Positions 45,284 through 53,694 of a stretch of 64,000 bases of DNA are shown here, piece by piece; the stretch's first letter is position 1; each line of letters starts with the position of its first letter. A program made the translations under genes and the position numbers. A model generated the notes under the pieces. That model did no database searches and was not told the DNA's origin. It worked only from the letters and a program-made list of their open reading frames with translations. Location of the stretch: NCBI RefSeq assembly GCF_030824455.1, contig NZ_JAVBXR010000015.1, forward strand, positions 1-64,000. The letters run 5' to 3'. This stretch comes from Desulfobulbus sp. (lineage in GTDB: Bacteria; Desulfobacterota; Desulfobulbia; Desulfobulbales; Desulfobulbaceae).

Positions 45284-45727
45284 TTACTGCTGCAACTGCC
45301 AGGAGCCGTATTCGTCGCGACAGGCGGTGCTGTAGGTCCGCTGCGGTTTGCCGTCGATCACGGCTTCAATTTCCGCCCGTCGGCAGACCCGATGGGTGCT
45401 CTGGTTCTGGTAGGCCGGTTGCGGCGTGACCGTGTACTGGTTGCCGTTGTCGGGATTGACCCAGGACGAGCGCTGATTGGAAACGCCTCGTTCGTAGGTG
45501 TGGTTGAGTTGTTCCCGGTCGTATTTGTCCATCTCGTTGCCGACAATGTATCCCAGCATGCCGCCCACTGCCGCGCCGATCAAGGTGGCGCCGGTGTTGT
45601 GGCCGATGGCCTGGCCGATCAGGGCGCCGGCCGCTGCGCCGCCAACCGCGCCGGTTTGCCCCTTGGTGGCGCAGGAGGAGAGAACGAAAAGGGAAAGCAG
45701 GGCGACAACAAGGCTTAAGTGTTTCAT
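45284..45727 (-). CDS. Glycine-zipper outer-membrane lipoprotein
   Basis: 147 residues. Lipoprotein signal with lipobox LSSC, then a glycine zipper (GAVGGAAAGALIGQAIG...GAAVGGMLGYIVGNEMDKY) that could insert into the membrane, as in 17-kDa antigen/SlyB proteins. Its C-terminal part has two Cys (HRVCRRAEIEAV and TACRDEYGSW) that could form a disulfide. The ATG overlaps the rmuC stop by ATGA. It is likely an envelope structural protein. Confidence 0.85.
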   Translation of the reverse strand: MKHLSLVVALLSLFVLSSCATKGQTGAVGGAAAGALIGQAIGHNTGATLIGAAVGGMLGYIVGNEMDKYDREQLNHTYERGVSNQRSSWVNPDNGNQYTVTPQPAYQNQSTHRVCRRAEIEAVIDGKPQRTYSTACRDEYGSWQLQQ

Positions 45728-47079
45728 GGCGTTTCTCCTGGTGCGGAAGAGAGGTGCTTGAGGGAGTCCGGCAGTTCCTTGCTTGACTGCACTCCCAGGT
45801 GTTTCAGCGCTTCGGCCTTGGCGATCAAATTGCCCTGGCCGGAGGTCAGTCGGTTGCGCGCCGTGTGCCAGGCCTGCTGCGACTGATCGAGACGAAGGCC
45901 AATATCTTCAAAGGCTTCGGCGAAACCAACGAACTTATCATAAAGACTCCCCGCTTGTTTGGCAATCACTAAACTGTTGCGGTTTTGCTCGTCCAACCGC
46001 CAGAGATGATGGATGGTTCTCAGAATCGCCAACAGGGTTGAGGGGCTGGCCAGAATCACTTTTTTCTGCATGGCGGCGACCAGAATTTCCGGTTCCTGGG
46101 CAACGGCCAGCTGGAACGCCCCTTCAATGGGGATGAACAGCAGCACGAAATCAAGGGAGCCGGAGCCGGTGAGCTGGTGATACTGCTTGCTGGAGAGCAG
46201 GTTGACGTGTTTTTTAATCGAATCCAGGTGTTGCTTGATCTGCTGCTGTTTGGCGCCGCCGTCCCGGGCGTTGTGCGCGTCGGTGAAGGCCTTGAGCGAC
46301 ACCTTGGCGTCGATGACCACGGTCCGGTTTTCAGGAAGATAGACCAACACGTCGGGTTGATACATCGCGCCGCCGTCCACCTTGCAGGCAACCTGGACGG
46401 CAAACTCCGTGCCGTTGCGCAGGCCGGAGGCCTCCAGCAGCCGGCTCAGCACCATTTCGCCCCACAGTCCCTGTATTTTGTTGCTGCCGCGCAGGGCCTC
46501 GGTCAGGTTGGCGGCGTCGGAACTGACCTGCTGGTTGAGCTGCTTGAGGTGCTCGATCTCCTTGATCATGGAGACTCGGTCCCGCGCGTCGCGGTCATAG
46601 ACCTCTTCAACCTTTTGCTTGAACTCCAGCAACTGATCGTGAAAGGGGCGGAGCAGGAGGTTGAGCGACGATTCATGTTGCTTGTTGAGTTGTTCGCCTT
46701 TTTCGCTGATGATTTTACCGGCCAGGAACTGGAAATCGTGCTCAATCTGCTTGCGGGCCTCGGCCAGCAGCAGTTCCCGTTCCGCCACCTGTTGCTGCAT
46801 GGCCTTGCAGGCCGTTTGCAAGGAGGCGTTGTCGGCGTCGATTTCTCGGCATTCCCTGGCCAGTTGGTTGCGCTCGGTGCGCAGCCGCTGCAGTTCCGCG
46901 TCAAAGGCGCGGGATTCATCCTGCAGTCGTTCCAGACGGAGCGAAAGGATCAGCTGCCGGCGTTGGGATTTGTTGTGGGCCAGGAGCAGGCACAGGAGGG
47001 CAAAGACCGCGCATGTTGCCGTCCCCAGGAGAAAGGAGAACAGCTCAAGGTGGTCAAAGGGCGGCGGCAGCGGCGGCAC
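45724..47079 (-). CDS. rmuC: RmuC-family DNA recombination protein
   Basis: 451 residues: one N-terminal membrane helix (FLLGTATCAVFALLCLLLAH), a long coiled coil to about residue 180, then the RmuC domain with LWGEMVLSRLLEASGLRNG, PDVLVYLPENRTVVIDAKVSLKAF and FVLLFIPIEGAFQLAV. RmuC resembles restriction-type nucleases and is linked to limiting inversions between short repeats. GTG start at 47079; no clear ribosome binding site. The lipoprotein gene is coupled downstream. Confidence 0.9.
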   Translation of the reverse strand: MPPLPPPFDHLELFSFLLGTATCAVFALLCLLLAHNKSQRRQLILSLRLERLQDESRAFDAELQRLRTERNQLARECREIDADNASLQTACKAMQQQVAERELLLAEARKQIEHDFQFLAGKIISEKGEQLNKQHESSLNLLLRPFHDQLLEFKQKVEEVYDRDARDRVSMIKEIEHLKQLNQQVSSDAANLTEALRGSNKIQGLWGEMVLSRLLEASGLRNGTEFAVQVACKVDGGAMYQPDVLVYLPENRTVVIDAKVSLKAFTDAHNARDGGAKQQQIKQHLDSIKKHVNLLSSKQYHQLTGSGSLDFVLLFIPIEGAFQLAVAQEPEILVAAMQKKVILASPSTLLAILRTIHHLWRLDEQNRNSLVIAKQAGSLYDKFVGFAEAFEDIGLRLDQSQQAWHTARNRLTSGQGNLIAKAEALKHLGVQSSKELPDSLKHLSSAPGETP

Positions 47080-47111
47080 GGCAAGGAGTGCGTGAAGGGA
47101 GCAAACGCCAA

Positions 47112-47417
47112 TCAGCCGCGACGGGAGAATCGGCGCAATTCCTCGATCTCGTCGAGCAGATCAAGCACCAGCGCGCAGCCCGGCAGGTTGACGCGCAGAT
47201 CGTTGTGCAGTCGCACGGCGGTTTGCACCCGTTTGACGGCGACAAAGGTAAAGCGCCATTCACGCGGCGAATAGCCCTCGGGGGTGATAAGCCCTTCGTC
47301 GACCATGTTGTGAATGACTTCCGCGTGGACGCCGCAGAATCTGCAGAGGTCGGCAAGCGTGCAGTGGGTTTCTTCATTGAGGACCATGCCCTGGATGTAA
47401 TTTTGTGATTCGGTCAT
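47112..47417 (-). CDS. cbpM: Chaperone modulator CbpM
   Basis: 101 residues of the CbpM/MerR-like group: FCGVHAEVIHNMVDEGLITPEGYSPREWRF matches the winged MerR-like fold, followed by a helical LHNDLRVNLPGCALVLDLLDEIEEL. CbpM binds and inhibits the J-domain of CbpA. It lies one base after cbpA, which supports the pairing. Confidence 0.88.
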   Translation of the reverse strand: MTESQNYIQGMVLNEETHCTLADLCRFCGVHAEVIHNMVDEGLITPEGYSPREWRFTFVAVKRVQTAVRLHNDLRVNLPGCALVLDLLDEIEELRRFSRRG

Positions 47418-47418
47418 A

Positions 47419-48363
47419 TCATATCCCCATTGCCATTCGAGGGTTCAACGGCATCAGCTCCGCCATGGCCGCGTAGAGCTTGCGTTGCTCGTCGGTCGTT
47501 GCTTCAGGAACAACAATCCGCAGGGTGACGATCTGGTCGCCGTGATGACTGCCGGCCGACAACCCCTTGCCTTTGAGACGCAGTTTTTTGCCGCCCTGCG
47601 ATCCTGGCGGTATCTTCACCTGCACGTTGCCGCCCAGCGTCGGCACGGTGAGGCTCGCGCCGAGCGCCGCCTCCCAGGGCGTGATCGGCAAGGTGAGGTG
47701 AATGTCGCGTTTTTCGGCGTGAAAGAGGCGGTCTTGCTCAAAGGCGATCTCCAGATACAGGTCGCCGGCGGGACTGCCGCCGTGGCCCGGCAGGCCCTGC
47801 CCCTCCAGGCGGATGCGCTGCCCCTCGACAATGCCCTTGGGGATGGCGACGTTCAACCGGTGGGGGCTGGCGCTGACGCGGCCGTTGTCGTCAACCACCG
47901 GGCGGTTGAGGGTGATGGTTTTTTGCGCTCCCTGGTAAGCGTCGGTCAGCGAGATCAGGATTTTGGCGTGCTGATCCTCGCCTCGCATCCGAAAGGTGCG
48001 CCGACCTTGGCCGCCCGCATGATCGCCGCCAAACAACGATTCAAAAAAATCGCTGAATTCGCTCGCGTCTGCGCCGGTGTAGCCGGCCCCGCGAAACTCG
48101 AACCCGGCGTCCCAGTTGGGAGGCGGCTCGAAATTCTGGCCGTCGCGCCAGTTGGCGCCGAATTGGTCGTAGGCGGCTCTCTTTTCCGGATCCTTGAGCA
48201 CTTCGTAGGCCTCGCCGGCGGCTTTGAATTTGGCTTCGGCGTTCGCTTCCTTGCTGACGTCGGGGTGATACTTGCGCGCAACCTTGCGATAGGCCTGTTT
48301 GATCTGGTCCTGCGAGGCGTCGCGGGCCACCCCCAATGTTTGGTAATAGTCTTTGTATTCCAT
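47419..48363 (-). CDS. cbpA: Curved-DNA-binding J-domain co-chaperone CbpA
   Basis: 314 residues, DnaJ-type co-chaperone without zinc fingers. J-domain with YYQTLGVARDASQDQIKQAYRK and the HPD in KYHPDVSKE; a Gly/Phe-rich linker with FESLFGG; then two beta domains (YQGAQKTITL, PTLGGNVQVKIPPGSQGGKKLRLKGKGL). It recruits DnaK. The ATG is taken at 48363. It is divergent from aroK, 135 bases apart. Confidence 0.93.
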   Translation of the reverse strand: MEYKDYYQTLGVARDASQDQIKQAYRKVARKYHPDVSKEANAEAKFKAAGEAYEVLKDPEKRAAYDQFGANWRDGQNFEPPPNWDAGFEFRGAGYTGADASEFSDFFESLFGGDHAGGQGRRTFRMRGEDQHAKILISLTDAYQGAQKTITLNRPVVDDNGRVSASPHRLNVAIPKGIVEGQRIRLEGQGLPGHGGSPAGDLYLEIAFEQDRLFHAEKRDIHLTLPITPWEAALGASLTVPTLGGNVQVKIPPGSQGGKKLRLKGKGLSAGSHHGDQIVTLRIVVPEATTDEQRKLYAAMAELMPLNPRMAMGI

Positions 48364-48498
48364 GGCGCTCCCCGGTCACGGTGAACATGCATTATTTCAC
48401 TAAAAATAAGAATAGCTCATTAAAAAGAAAAGAAAAAAATCTCGGCGACCGCTTTCCCCTTGAAGTGCGGCCTGCCTTTCTTTTATGCTGGAACAAGA

Positions 48499-49053
48499 AT
48501 GATTTTCTGTGACCCCATAAAGAACATCGTCTTGACCGGCTTCCGGGCCACGGGCAAGACCTCGGTGGGCAAGGCGCTTGCAGCGCAACTCGGCTGGAGC
48601 TTTTTAGACGCCGACAGTCTGCTCTGCACCCGATTGGACGCCGACGTCGCCGAGGTGGTGGCACGTCGCGGCTGGCCGTTTTTTCGTCAGGCCGAACGCC
48701 AGCTGCTGCAAGAACTCTCCGCAATGACCAACACGGTTCTGGCGACCGGCGGCGGCGCCATAGAACACCAGGACGAATGGCTGCGGCTGCGCGCCTGTTG
48801 TTTTGTCGTTTGGCTCGACGCCGATATCGACACCATCAGCGGGCGGATTGCCGCTGATCCCGCGTCTGCAACCCAGCGCCCCTCTCTGATTGGCGGCGTT
48901 TCTGCTCGTGATGAAATAGAAACATTGCTCAAACAACGCCGGCCGCTTTATGCCGCAGGTTCTGATCTGCGTCTTGACGCCGTTGGCGCCTCGCCTCCGG
49001 ACTTGGCGGCGCGCATTGTCGAAGCAATGGGGCGGCGCGCAACAAGTTGTTAG
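48499..49053 (+). CDS. aroK: Shikimate kinase
   Basis: 184 residues, phosphorylates shikimate in aromatic amino-acid synthesis. Walker A LTGFRATGKTSVGKALA, DADSLL with the shikimate-binding Asp, FRQAERQLL with Arg, and VLATGGGAIEHQDEW. ATG at 48499 follows GGAACAAG. The stop codon is made by an integron cassette: without it the gene would end TGA one residue earlier, so the insertion swaps the stop for TGT-TAG and adds a Cys. Kinase function should be intact. Confidence 0.93.
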   Translation: MIFCDPIKNIVLTGFRATGKTSVGKALAAQLGWSFLDADSLLCTRLDADVAEVVARRGWPFFRQAERQLLQELSAMTNTVLATGGGAIEHQDEWLRLRACCFVVWLDADIDTISGRIAADPASATQRPSLIGGVSARDEIETLLKQRRPLYAAGSDLRLDAVGASPPDLAARIVEAMGRRATSC

Positions 49054-49907
49054 GCCTTTATTAATTTTTTTTTCGCCCCAAGGAAATGTACGCAATGGAC
49101 ATCCCACGGATATTCAACATCACGGAGAGTGCGCACCGCATCCATAACCCGTTCACACCTGAAAAGTTTGCTACTCTCGGTACGGCTTTGCGCCTGGAGC
49201 CAGAGGACCGTGTTCTGGATCTCGGCAGCGGCTCGGGTGAGATGCTGTGCACCTGGGCACGCGACTATGGCATTGTCGGCACAGGCGTCGACATGAGCCA
49301 GTTGTTCAGCGAGCAAGCGAAGCGCCGCGCTGAAGCACTGGGGGTCGCTGATCGCGTCGAGTTCATTCATGGCGATGCTGCTGGTTACGTCTCCAGCGAG
49401 AAGGTCAGCGTGGCCGCTTGCGTTGGGGCCACCTGGATTGCCGGAGGAGTCGCTGGCACGATCGAACTTCTTGCGCAAAGCCTGCGCACCGGAGGCATCA
49501 TCCTCATCGGCGAACCTTACTGGCGGCAATTGCCGCCAACGGAAGACATCGCCAAGGGGTGTCTGGCCAACACAATCTCTGACTTCCTTGTGCTGCCGGA
49601 ACTGGTCGCGTCTTTCGGCCGCCTAGGCTACGACGTTGTGGAAATGGTGCTGGCCAACCAGGACGGCTGGGACAGATACGAGGCGGCCAAATGGCTCACC
49701 ATGCGCCGATGGCTTGAAGCCAATCCCGACGATGAGTTGGCGGAAGAGGTGCAAGCAAAATTGACCTCGGAGCCTGCGCGCCATGCAGCGTACACCCGTG
49801 AGTACCTTGGCTGGGGAGTGTTCGCGCTGATGCCGCGGCGTTGCCTCAACCAGGCCTAACAATTCATCAAAGCCGACGCCGTTTCGCGGCGCGGCTTAAT
49901 TCAGACG
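49050..49907 (+). mobile_element. Complete integron-type gene cassette inserted at the aroK stop codon
   Basis: 858-base unit. The left end is the core site GTTAGGC (49049-49055), whose G belongs to aroK. The right end is G49907, followed by ATAGGC of the chromosome. The cassette has one gene in the same direction as aroK, a short 5' leader of 45 bases and an attC. If it is rejoined as a circle, its attC ends in GTTAGGC, the exact complement of the other core GCCTAAC at 49854-49860. No integrase gene is in the window. The pre-insertion sequence reads TG|AT, a G|AT that fits the GWT rule for secondary sites. Confidence 0.85.
49095..49859 (+). CDS. SAM-dependent methyltransferase carried on the integron cassette
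   Basis: 254 residues. Class I methyltransferase fold with motif I VLDLGSGSGEMLC, the acidic residue in GVDMSQLFSEQA and FIHGDAAGYV; later blocks GGIILIGEPYWRQLP and DGWDRYEAAKWLTMRRWLE are unfamiliar. The substrate is unknown. ATG at 49095 has AAGGAA about nine bases upstream; the ATG at 49086 is too close to it. It fills most of the cassette, 36 bases after the left end plus leader. It reads in the same direction as aroK and glgA, so it can be transcribed from the host operon. Confidence 0.88.
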   Translation: MDIPRIFNITESAHRIHNPFTPEKFATLGTALRLEPEDRVLDLGSGSGEMLCTWARDYGIVGTGVDMSQLFSEQAKRRAEALGVADRVEFIHGDAAGYVSSEKVSVAACVGATWIAGGVAGTIELLAQSLRTGGIILIGEPYWRQLPPTEDIAKGCLANTISDFLVLPELVASFGRLGYDVVEMVLANQDGWDRYEAAKWLTMRRWLEANPDDELAEEVQAKLTSEPARHAAYTREYLGWGVFALMPRRCLNQA

Positions 49908-49913
49908 ATAGGC
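49854..49913 (+). repeat. attC recombination site (59-base-element type)
   Basis: 60 bases. Outer core GCCTAAC (49854-49860) and inner core position GATAGGC (49907-49913), where the last six bases belong to the target. The interior folds as AAGCCG paired with CGGCTT and CGCCG paired with CGGCG, with one extrahelical A between the two stems, around a TTTCG loop. It closely resembles the attC of aadA-type resistance cassettes in layout and sequence. It overlaps the stop of the methyltransferase gene. Confidence 0.9.
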
Positions 49914-49959
49914 GTCGCGCGTTCAAGCTGCTGTGCCGCGGACGCGGCCAAAGGATGTT

Positions 49960-51621
49960 ATGCAAATCGACGGTAACACAGAGGGCGGGCGGAACGCTGT
50001 CCGCTCGATATGGATGGTCAGCCGCGAATACCACGGCCTGGCCGGCGCCGGCGGCGTGAAGGACGTCTGCCGGCAACTGGCGGAAGCCCTGGCGAGGCAC
50101 GGGCGCGCTTCGGTCAGTGTGGTGATGCCGCGCTATGGTTTCATGGATGCTGATCGCCTTGGGTTTTCGCTTGAGCAGATCGGTGACAAGAGCGGGGTGA
50201 TCGGCGGCCGGCGGTACGAACATGTGTTTGAAGTGGACATGGATTACACCGCTGAGGAACGACGGGAGATTGTGGCGGTCTGGCGCAAGGAAATCAACGG
50301 CGTCGCGGTCGTGTTGATCGAGGCGGAGCGGTTCGCGGCCAAACGCGGGGTCTACACCTACACCGAAGAGGAGGCGAAGGAGGCGGCGTGGCAGCGTCGC
50401 GGCGAAGGGCATTATGATTATTTTGCCATGAACATCCTGCTGCAGAAGGCGGCCCTTGACCTGATGATCCTTTTGGAGGCGCGGCCCGACGTGATCCACT
50501 GTCAGGACGGGCACGCCGCGGTTCTGCCGGCGATGATGCGTGAAAACAGCGGCTATCGGCACTATTTTCACCGAACGGGCGCAGTGGTCACCATTCATAA
50601 CGCCGGGTTGGGGTACCATCAGGAAGTGGGCGACCTGGCCTTTGCCCATGCCGTGACCGATCTGCCGTTGAGAGTCGTTATGAAGGCCCGGCTTGGCGGC
50701 AGTTTTGACCCCTTCATCGTTGCCTCGGACTATGCGGTGCTCAACACGGTCAGCGAAAATTACGGCCGGGAATTGCAGCAGACGCCGGACGATGCGCGAA
50801 CCGGCTGGCTCGGGCACGCCTTACTGAAGCGGGGCGTAACGCTGGCCGGCGTCACCAACGGCATTGATCCCGCCTCATTTGATCCGACCCAGCCCAGGCG
50901 CCTGGGCTTGACCGCCGGCTACGACGTGCTGGCCGGCGATCTTGTCGGCAAGCAACAGTGCAAGGCGGCCTTGTTGGATAGGATTGCCGCGCGCGGTCCA
51001 TGGGACGAGGTGCGGCAGTTCGGCGGCTTGAGCGCCGCCACTGACGCGCCGCTGCTCACCTTTATCGGCCGGTTGACCACGCAGAAAGGGGTGGACGTGC
51101 TCATTGAGGCGGCTGGCGAGCTGTTGCTGGCCGACGGCTCCTGGCAATTGCTCGTCTTTGGCTCCGGCGCGCCGGAATTTGAGCTGCAGCTGGAGCAATT
51201 GGCAACGCTTGGCCCAGGCCAAGGCCGGGTCTGTTTTCTTCAGGGGTATGATCCCGTCTTGGCCAACAGCGTTTATGCGGCCGGTGATTTTTTCCTCATT
51301 CCGTCGCGTTACGAACCGTGCGGGCTGACCGACTACATTGCGCAATTGCTTGGCAATCTGCCGATTGTCCATCGGGTCGGCGGTCTGGTCAAGGTGCTTG
51401 ACGGCGAAACCGGATTTTCCTACGGCGACAACACTCCGGCCGCGCTGACGGCGGCCATTCTCCAGGCCCTGGAAACGCATAGGCGGGAACCGGAAACCAT
51501 CCGCTCCATGCAACGGGGCGCTGTGAAACACATCCTGCAACGGCACACTTGGGAAAAAGTGATGGAGGCCTATGTGGGGCTGTATCAGCAGGCAATGCGG
51601 ATGTGTTGCCGGGAGCGCTAG
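49960..51621 (+). CDS. glgA: Glycogen/starch synthase-like glycosyltransferase
   Basis: 553 residues of the GT5 family: two Rossmann-like domains, PDVIHCQDGHAAVLPAMM, LLTFIGRLTTQKGVDVLIEAA and the C-terminal SRYEPCGLTDYIAQLLGNLPIVHRVGGL. The usual N-terminal KxGGL glucosyl-binding motif reads GAGGVKDV, with Lys absent at the first position. Substrate is therefore uncertain. ATG at 49960 has AAAGGA upstream. Before the cassette arrived, it would have followed aroK by about 50 bases, so both likely formed one operon. Confidence 0.88.
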   Translation: MQIDGNTEGGRNAVRSIWMVSREYHGLAGAGGVKDVCRQLAEALARHGRASVSVVMPRYGFMDADRLGFSLEQIGDKSGVIGGRRYEHVFEVDMDYTAEERREIVAVWRKEINGVAVVLIEAERFAAKRGVYTYTEEEAKEAAWQRRGEGHYDYFAMNILLQKAALDLMILLEARPDVIHCQDGHAAVLPAMMRENSGYRHYFHRTGAVVTIHNAGLGYHQEVGDLAFAHAVTDLPLRVVMKARLGGSFDPFIVASDYAVLNTVSENYGRELQQTPDDARTGWLGHALLKRGVTLAGVTNGIDPASFDPTQPRRLGLTAGYDVLAGDLVGKQQCKAALLDRIAARGPWDEVRQFGGLSAATDAPLLTFIGRLTTQKGVDVLIEAAGELLLADGSWQLLVFGSGAPEFELQLEQLATLGPGQGRVCFLQGYDPVLANSVYAAGDFFLIPSRYEPCGLTDYIAQLLGNLPIVHRVGGLVKVLDGETGFSYGDNTPAALTAAILQALETHRREPETIRSMQRGAVKHILQRHTWEKVMEAYVGLYQQAMRMCCRER

Positions 51622-52493
51622 TGGCGAACGGCTGCGGCTTCGCGCCGCCGGCAGACCGGCGCGGCGGCGATTGGTTCGAGGGGCGCAGGAATCATTTTGT
51701 CCGTCAGTTGCTTGACGACGCCCTGGAACTGATTCGCTGGTTCCAACAGGTGCAGAATTTGCACTCGGCCTCGCGTCCTCGGGACCACGCCGACGGCTCC
51801 GGCAGCGGCTCGCAGGAAACGCGGGCGGAGTTGTTGCGGCAATGCACCGCCATGGTCGGGACGGAAACCCGCAAGGGCGGGTTGTGGCAGCTGAAGGACC
51901 TCTGCCATCAGATCTGGCCGCGAGAAGAACCGGGGCAACCCGCCTACGGCGTTCTCCTTGATTGGTTGGTCGGCTCGCTTTTTCACGAGGCCGTGAAGCT
52001 CAAGGAAAACCTCTACCTGCTCAATAATTACGGCGCCGCAGTGGTGGAGGGCAACACGGCCTTGTTGGGCGACTGCTGCCTTCGGACGTTTCCCCCAGGG
52101 CTGCTTGCGTCGGACCTCAGCGTGCTGGTCGGCGGCATCGCCCAGCAGATGGAACGCGTCGGGCTTCTTTTCGGACAGGTGAGCCGTGCCATCCGCGCCA
52201 TGCTGCCGGAACTAATCGGCAACGCCTTGATTGTTCGCTTGCTGGCGGAACGGGAAGCGGTGGTGACCGAGCTCTGGGGGGAATCGCTCGAGGCGATTTT
52301 CAGCGATGTTTTGTCCGGCGGAGCTGCGGCCGGGTTCTGCTTGGCCGGCGAAAGTTACCTGCGCGGGCAGTGGTTTCGTCAGGCGTTGACGATGTATGAG
52401 AGAGCGTTGGGCTGCGACCGGCAGTGCAACGAAGCAAGAGTTCGTGCAGCACATCTCAAAGCCGTTTTGCGGGAAGATGGCGCGGCGGTTTGA
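51621..52493 (+). CDS. Hypothetical protein coupled to glgA, 290 aa
   Basis: GTG start at 51621 shares its first base with the glgA stop (TAGTG), with GGGAG five bases upstream, so translation is coupled. The protein is helical: N-terminal ELIRWFQQVQNLHSASR, central block with WGESLEAIFSDV and a C-terminal TPR-like SYLRGQWFRQALTMYERALG. No signal peptide, membrane segment or known domain. The tight coupling suggests it works with the glucan synthase, perhaps as scaffold or regulator, but this is inference. Confidence 0.75.
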   Translation: MANGCGFAPPADRRGGDWFEGRRNHFVRQLLDDALELIRWFQQVQNLHSASRPRDHADGSGSGSQETRAELLRQCTAMVGTETRKGGLWQLKDLCHQIWPREEPGQPAYGVLLDWLVGSLFHEAVKLKENLYLLNNYGAAVVEGNTALLGDCCLRTFPPGLLASDLSVLVGGIAQQMERVGLLFGQVSRAIRAMLPELIGNALIVRLLAEREAVVTELWGESLEAIFSDVLSGGAAAGFCLAGESYLRGQWFRQALTMYERALGCDRQCNEARVRAAHLKAVLREDGAAV

Positions 52494-52541
52494 GCGTATG
52501 CAGACAAGTCATCCCTAATTTTACATGAGGAGTAAAGTGCC

Positions 52542-53546
52542 ATGGCGATAAAAGTGGGTATTAACGGATTTGGTCGAATTGGAAGGAACATCTTTAGAGC
52601 GCTGAGCAAGGACCCGGCCTTTGCCGACATTGAGATTGTCGGCATCAACGACCTGACCGATGTGAAAACCATCGCGCATTTGATGAAGTACGACTCGATT
52701 ATGGGGCGGTCCGAGCAGCAGATTACAGTGGGAGAAAACGGCATTGTCGTCGATGGGCGGACCATTCCGATTACCAGTTGTCGCAAGCCGGGCGAGATCC
52801 CCTGGGCAAGCGTCGGCGCGGAATATGTTTTGGAGTGCACCGGGCTGTTTTGCGACATGGAGTCGGCCAAGGCCCATATTGACGGCGGGGCGGCCAAGGT
52901 GATCATCTCGGCCCCGGCCAAGGGCGAGGTGAAAACCATCGTCATGGGCGTGAACGAGGACGAATACGACCCAACCGTGCATCACGTGGTGTCCAACGCC
53001 TCGTGCACCACCAACTGCCTTGCCCCGGTGGCCCAGGTTATCCTGGACAATTTCGGCATCAAACGGGGATTGATGACCACGGTGCACGCCTACACCGGCG
53101 ATCAGCGGTTGCTCGACTTCCCGCACTCCGACCTCCGCCGGGCTCGCGCCGCCGCCATGTCGATGGTGCCGACCAAGACCGGCGCCGCTGCCGCAGTGGC
53201 CCTGGTTATCCCCGAATTGAAGAATAAATTTGATGGATTGGCGGTGCGCGTGCCGACCCCGGACGTGTCTTTGGTGGATGTGGTGATCGAGGTCGAACGG
53301 GAGACCACGGTGGCGGAGGTGAACAAAGCCCTTGCCGCCGCCGCCAACCGGTACCTGGGATACTCCGAGGAACCGCTGGTTTCAATCGATTTTCAGGGCG
53401 ATCCTCACTCCTCGATTGTCGATGGGCTGTGCACCAAGGTGATGGGTACTTCGGTCAAGGTCATGAGCTGGTACGACAACGAGTGGGGCTATTCCAATCG
53501 CATGCTCGATTTGGTGTTGCACATGGAGGCCAACAAGGCGCTGTAA
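52542..53546 (+). CDS. gap: Glyceraldehyde-3-phosphate dehydrogenase, type I
   Basis: 334 residues, NAD-dependent enzyme of glycolysis and gluconeogenesis. NAD fold starts IKVGINGFGRIGRNIFRAL; catalytic Cys in NASCTTNCLAP; HAYTGDQRLLDFPHSDLRRAR; C-terminal SWYDNEWGYSNRMLDL. GAGGAG is about nine bases before the ATG. Its neighbours pgi, rpe and glgA suggest central sugar metabolism. A strong bidirectional terminator follows. Confidence 0.96.
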   Translation: MAIKVGINGFGRIGRNIFRALSKDPAFADIEIVGINDLTDVKTIAHLMKYDSIMGRSEQQITVGENGIVVDGRTIPITSCRKPGEIPWASVGAEYVLECTGLFCDMESAKAHIDGGAAKVIISAPAKGEVKTIVMGVNEDEYDPTVHHVVSNASCTTNCLAPVAQVILDNFGIKRGLMTTVHAYTGDQRLLDFPHSDLRRARAAAMSMVPTKTGAAAAVALVIPELKNKFDGLAVRVPTPDVSLVDVVIEVERETTVAEVNKALAAAANRYLGYSEEPLVSIDFQGDPHSSIVDGLCTKVMGTSVKVMSWYDNEWGYSNRMLDLVLHMEANKAL

Positions 53547-53600
53547 GCTCTCCGACCAACAAAGGCTCATGCTCCCCCCGTTTGGAAAGGGGGCGCAAAA

Positions 53601-53646
53601 AAAACCGGGTTGCCGGCTCAGAGAAATGAGCCGGCAACCCGGTTTT
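53601..53646. terminator. Bidirectional terminator between gap and the 56-aa gene
   Basis: Perfect 20-pair stem beginning AAAACCGGGTTGCC, with a six-base loop (GAGAAA). A and T runs at the two ends let it stop transcripts from gap on the plus strand and from the small gene on the minus strand. Confidence 0.93.
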
Positions 53647-53694
53647 GCTTTGTAAGACGTTGCTGCGTCTTGCAGGCGTCAAACGTACAAGGTT

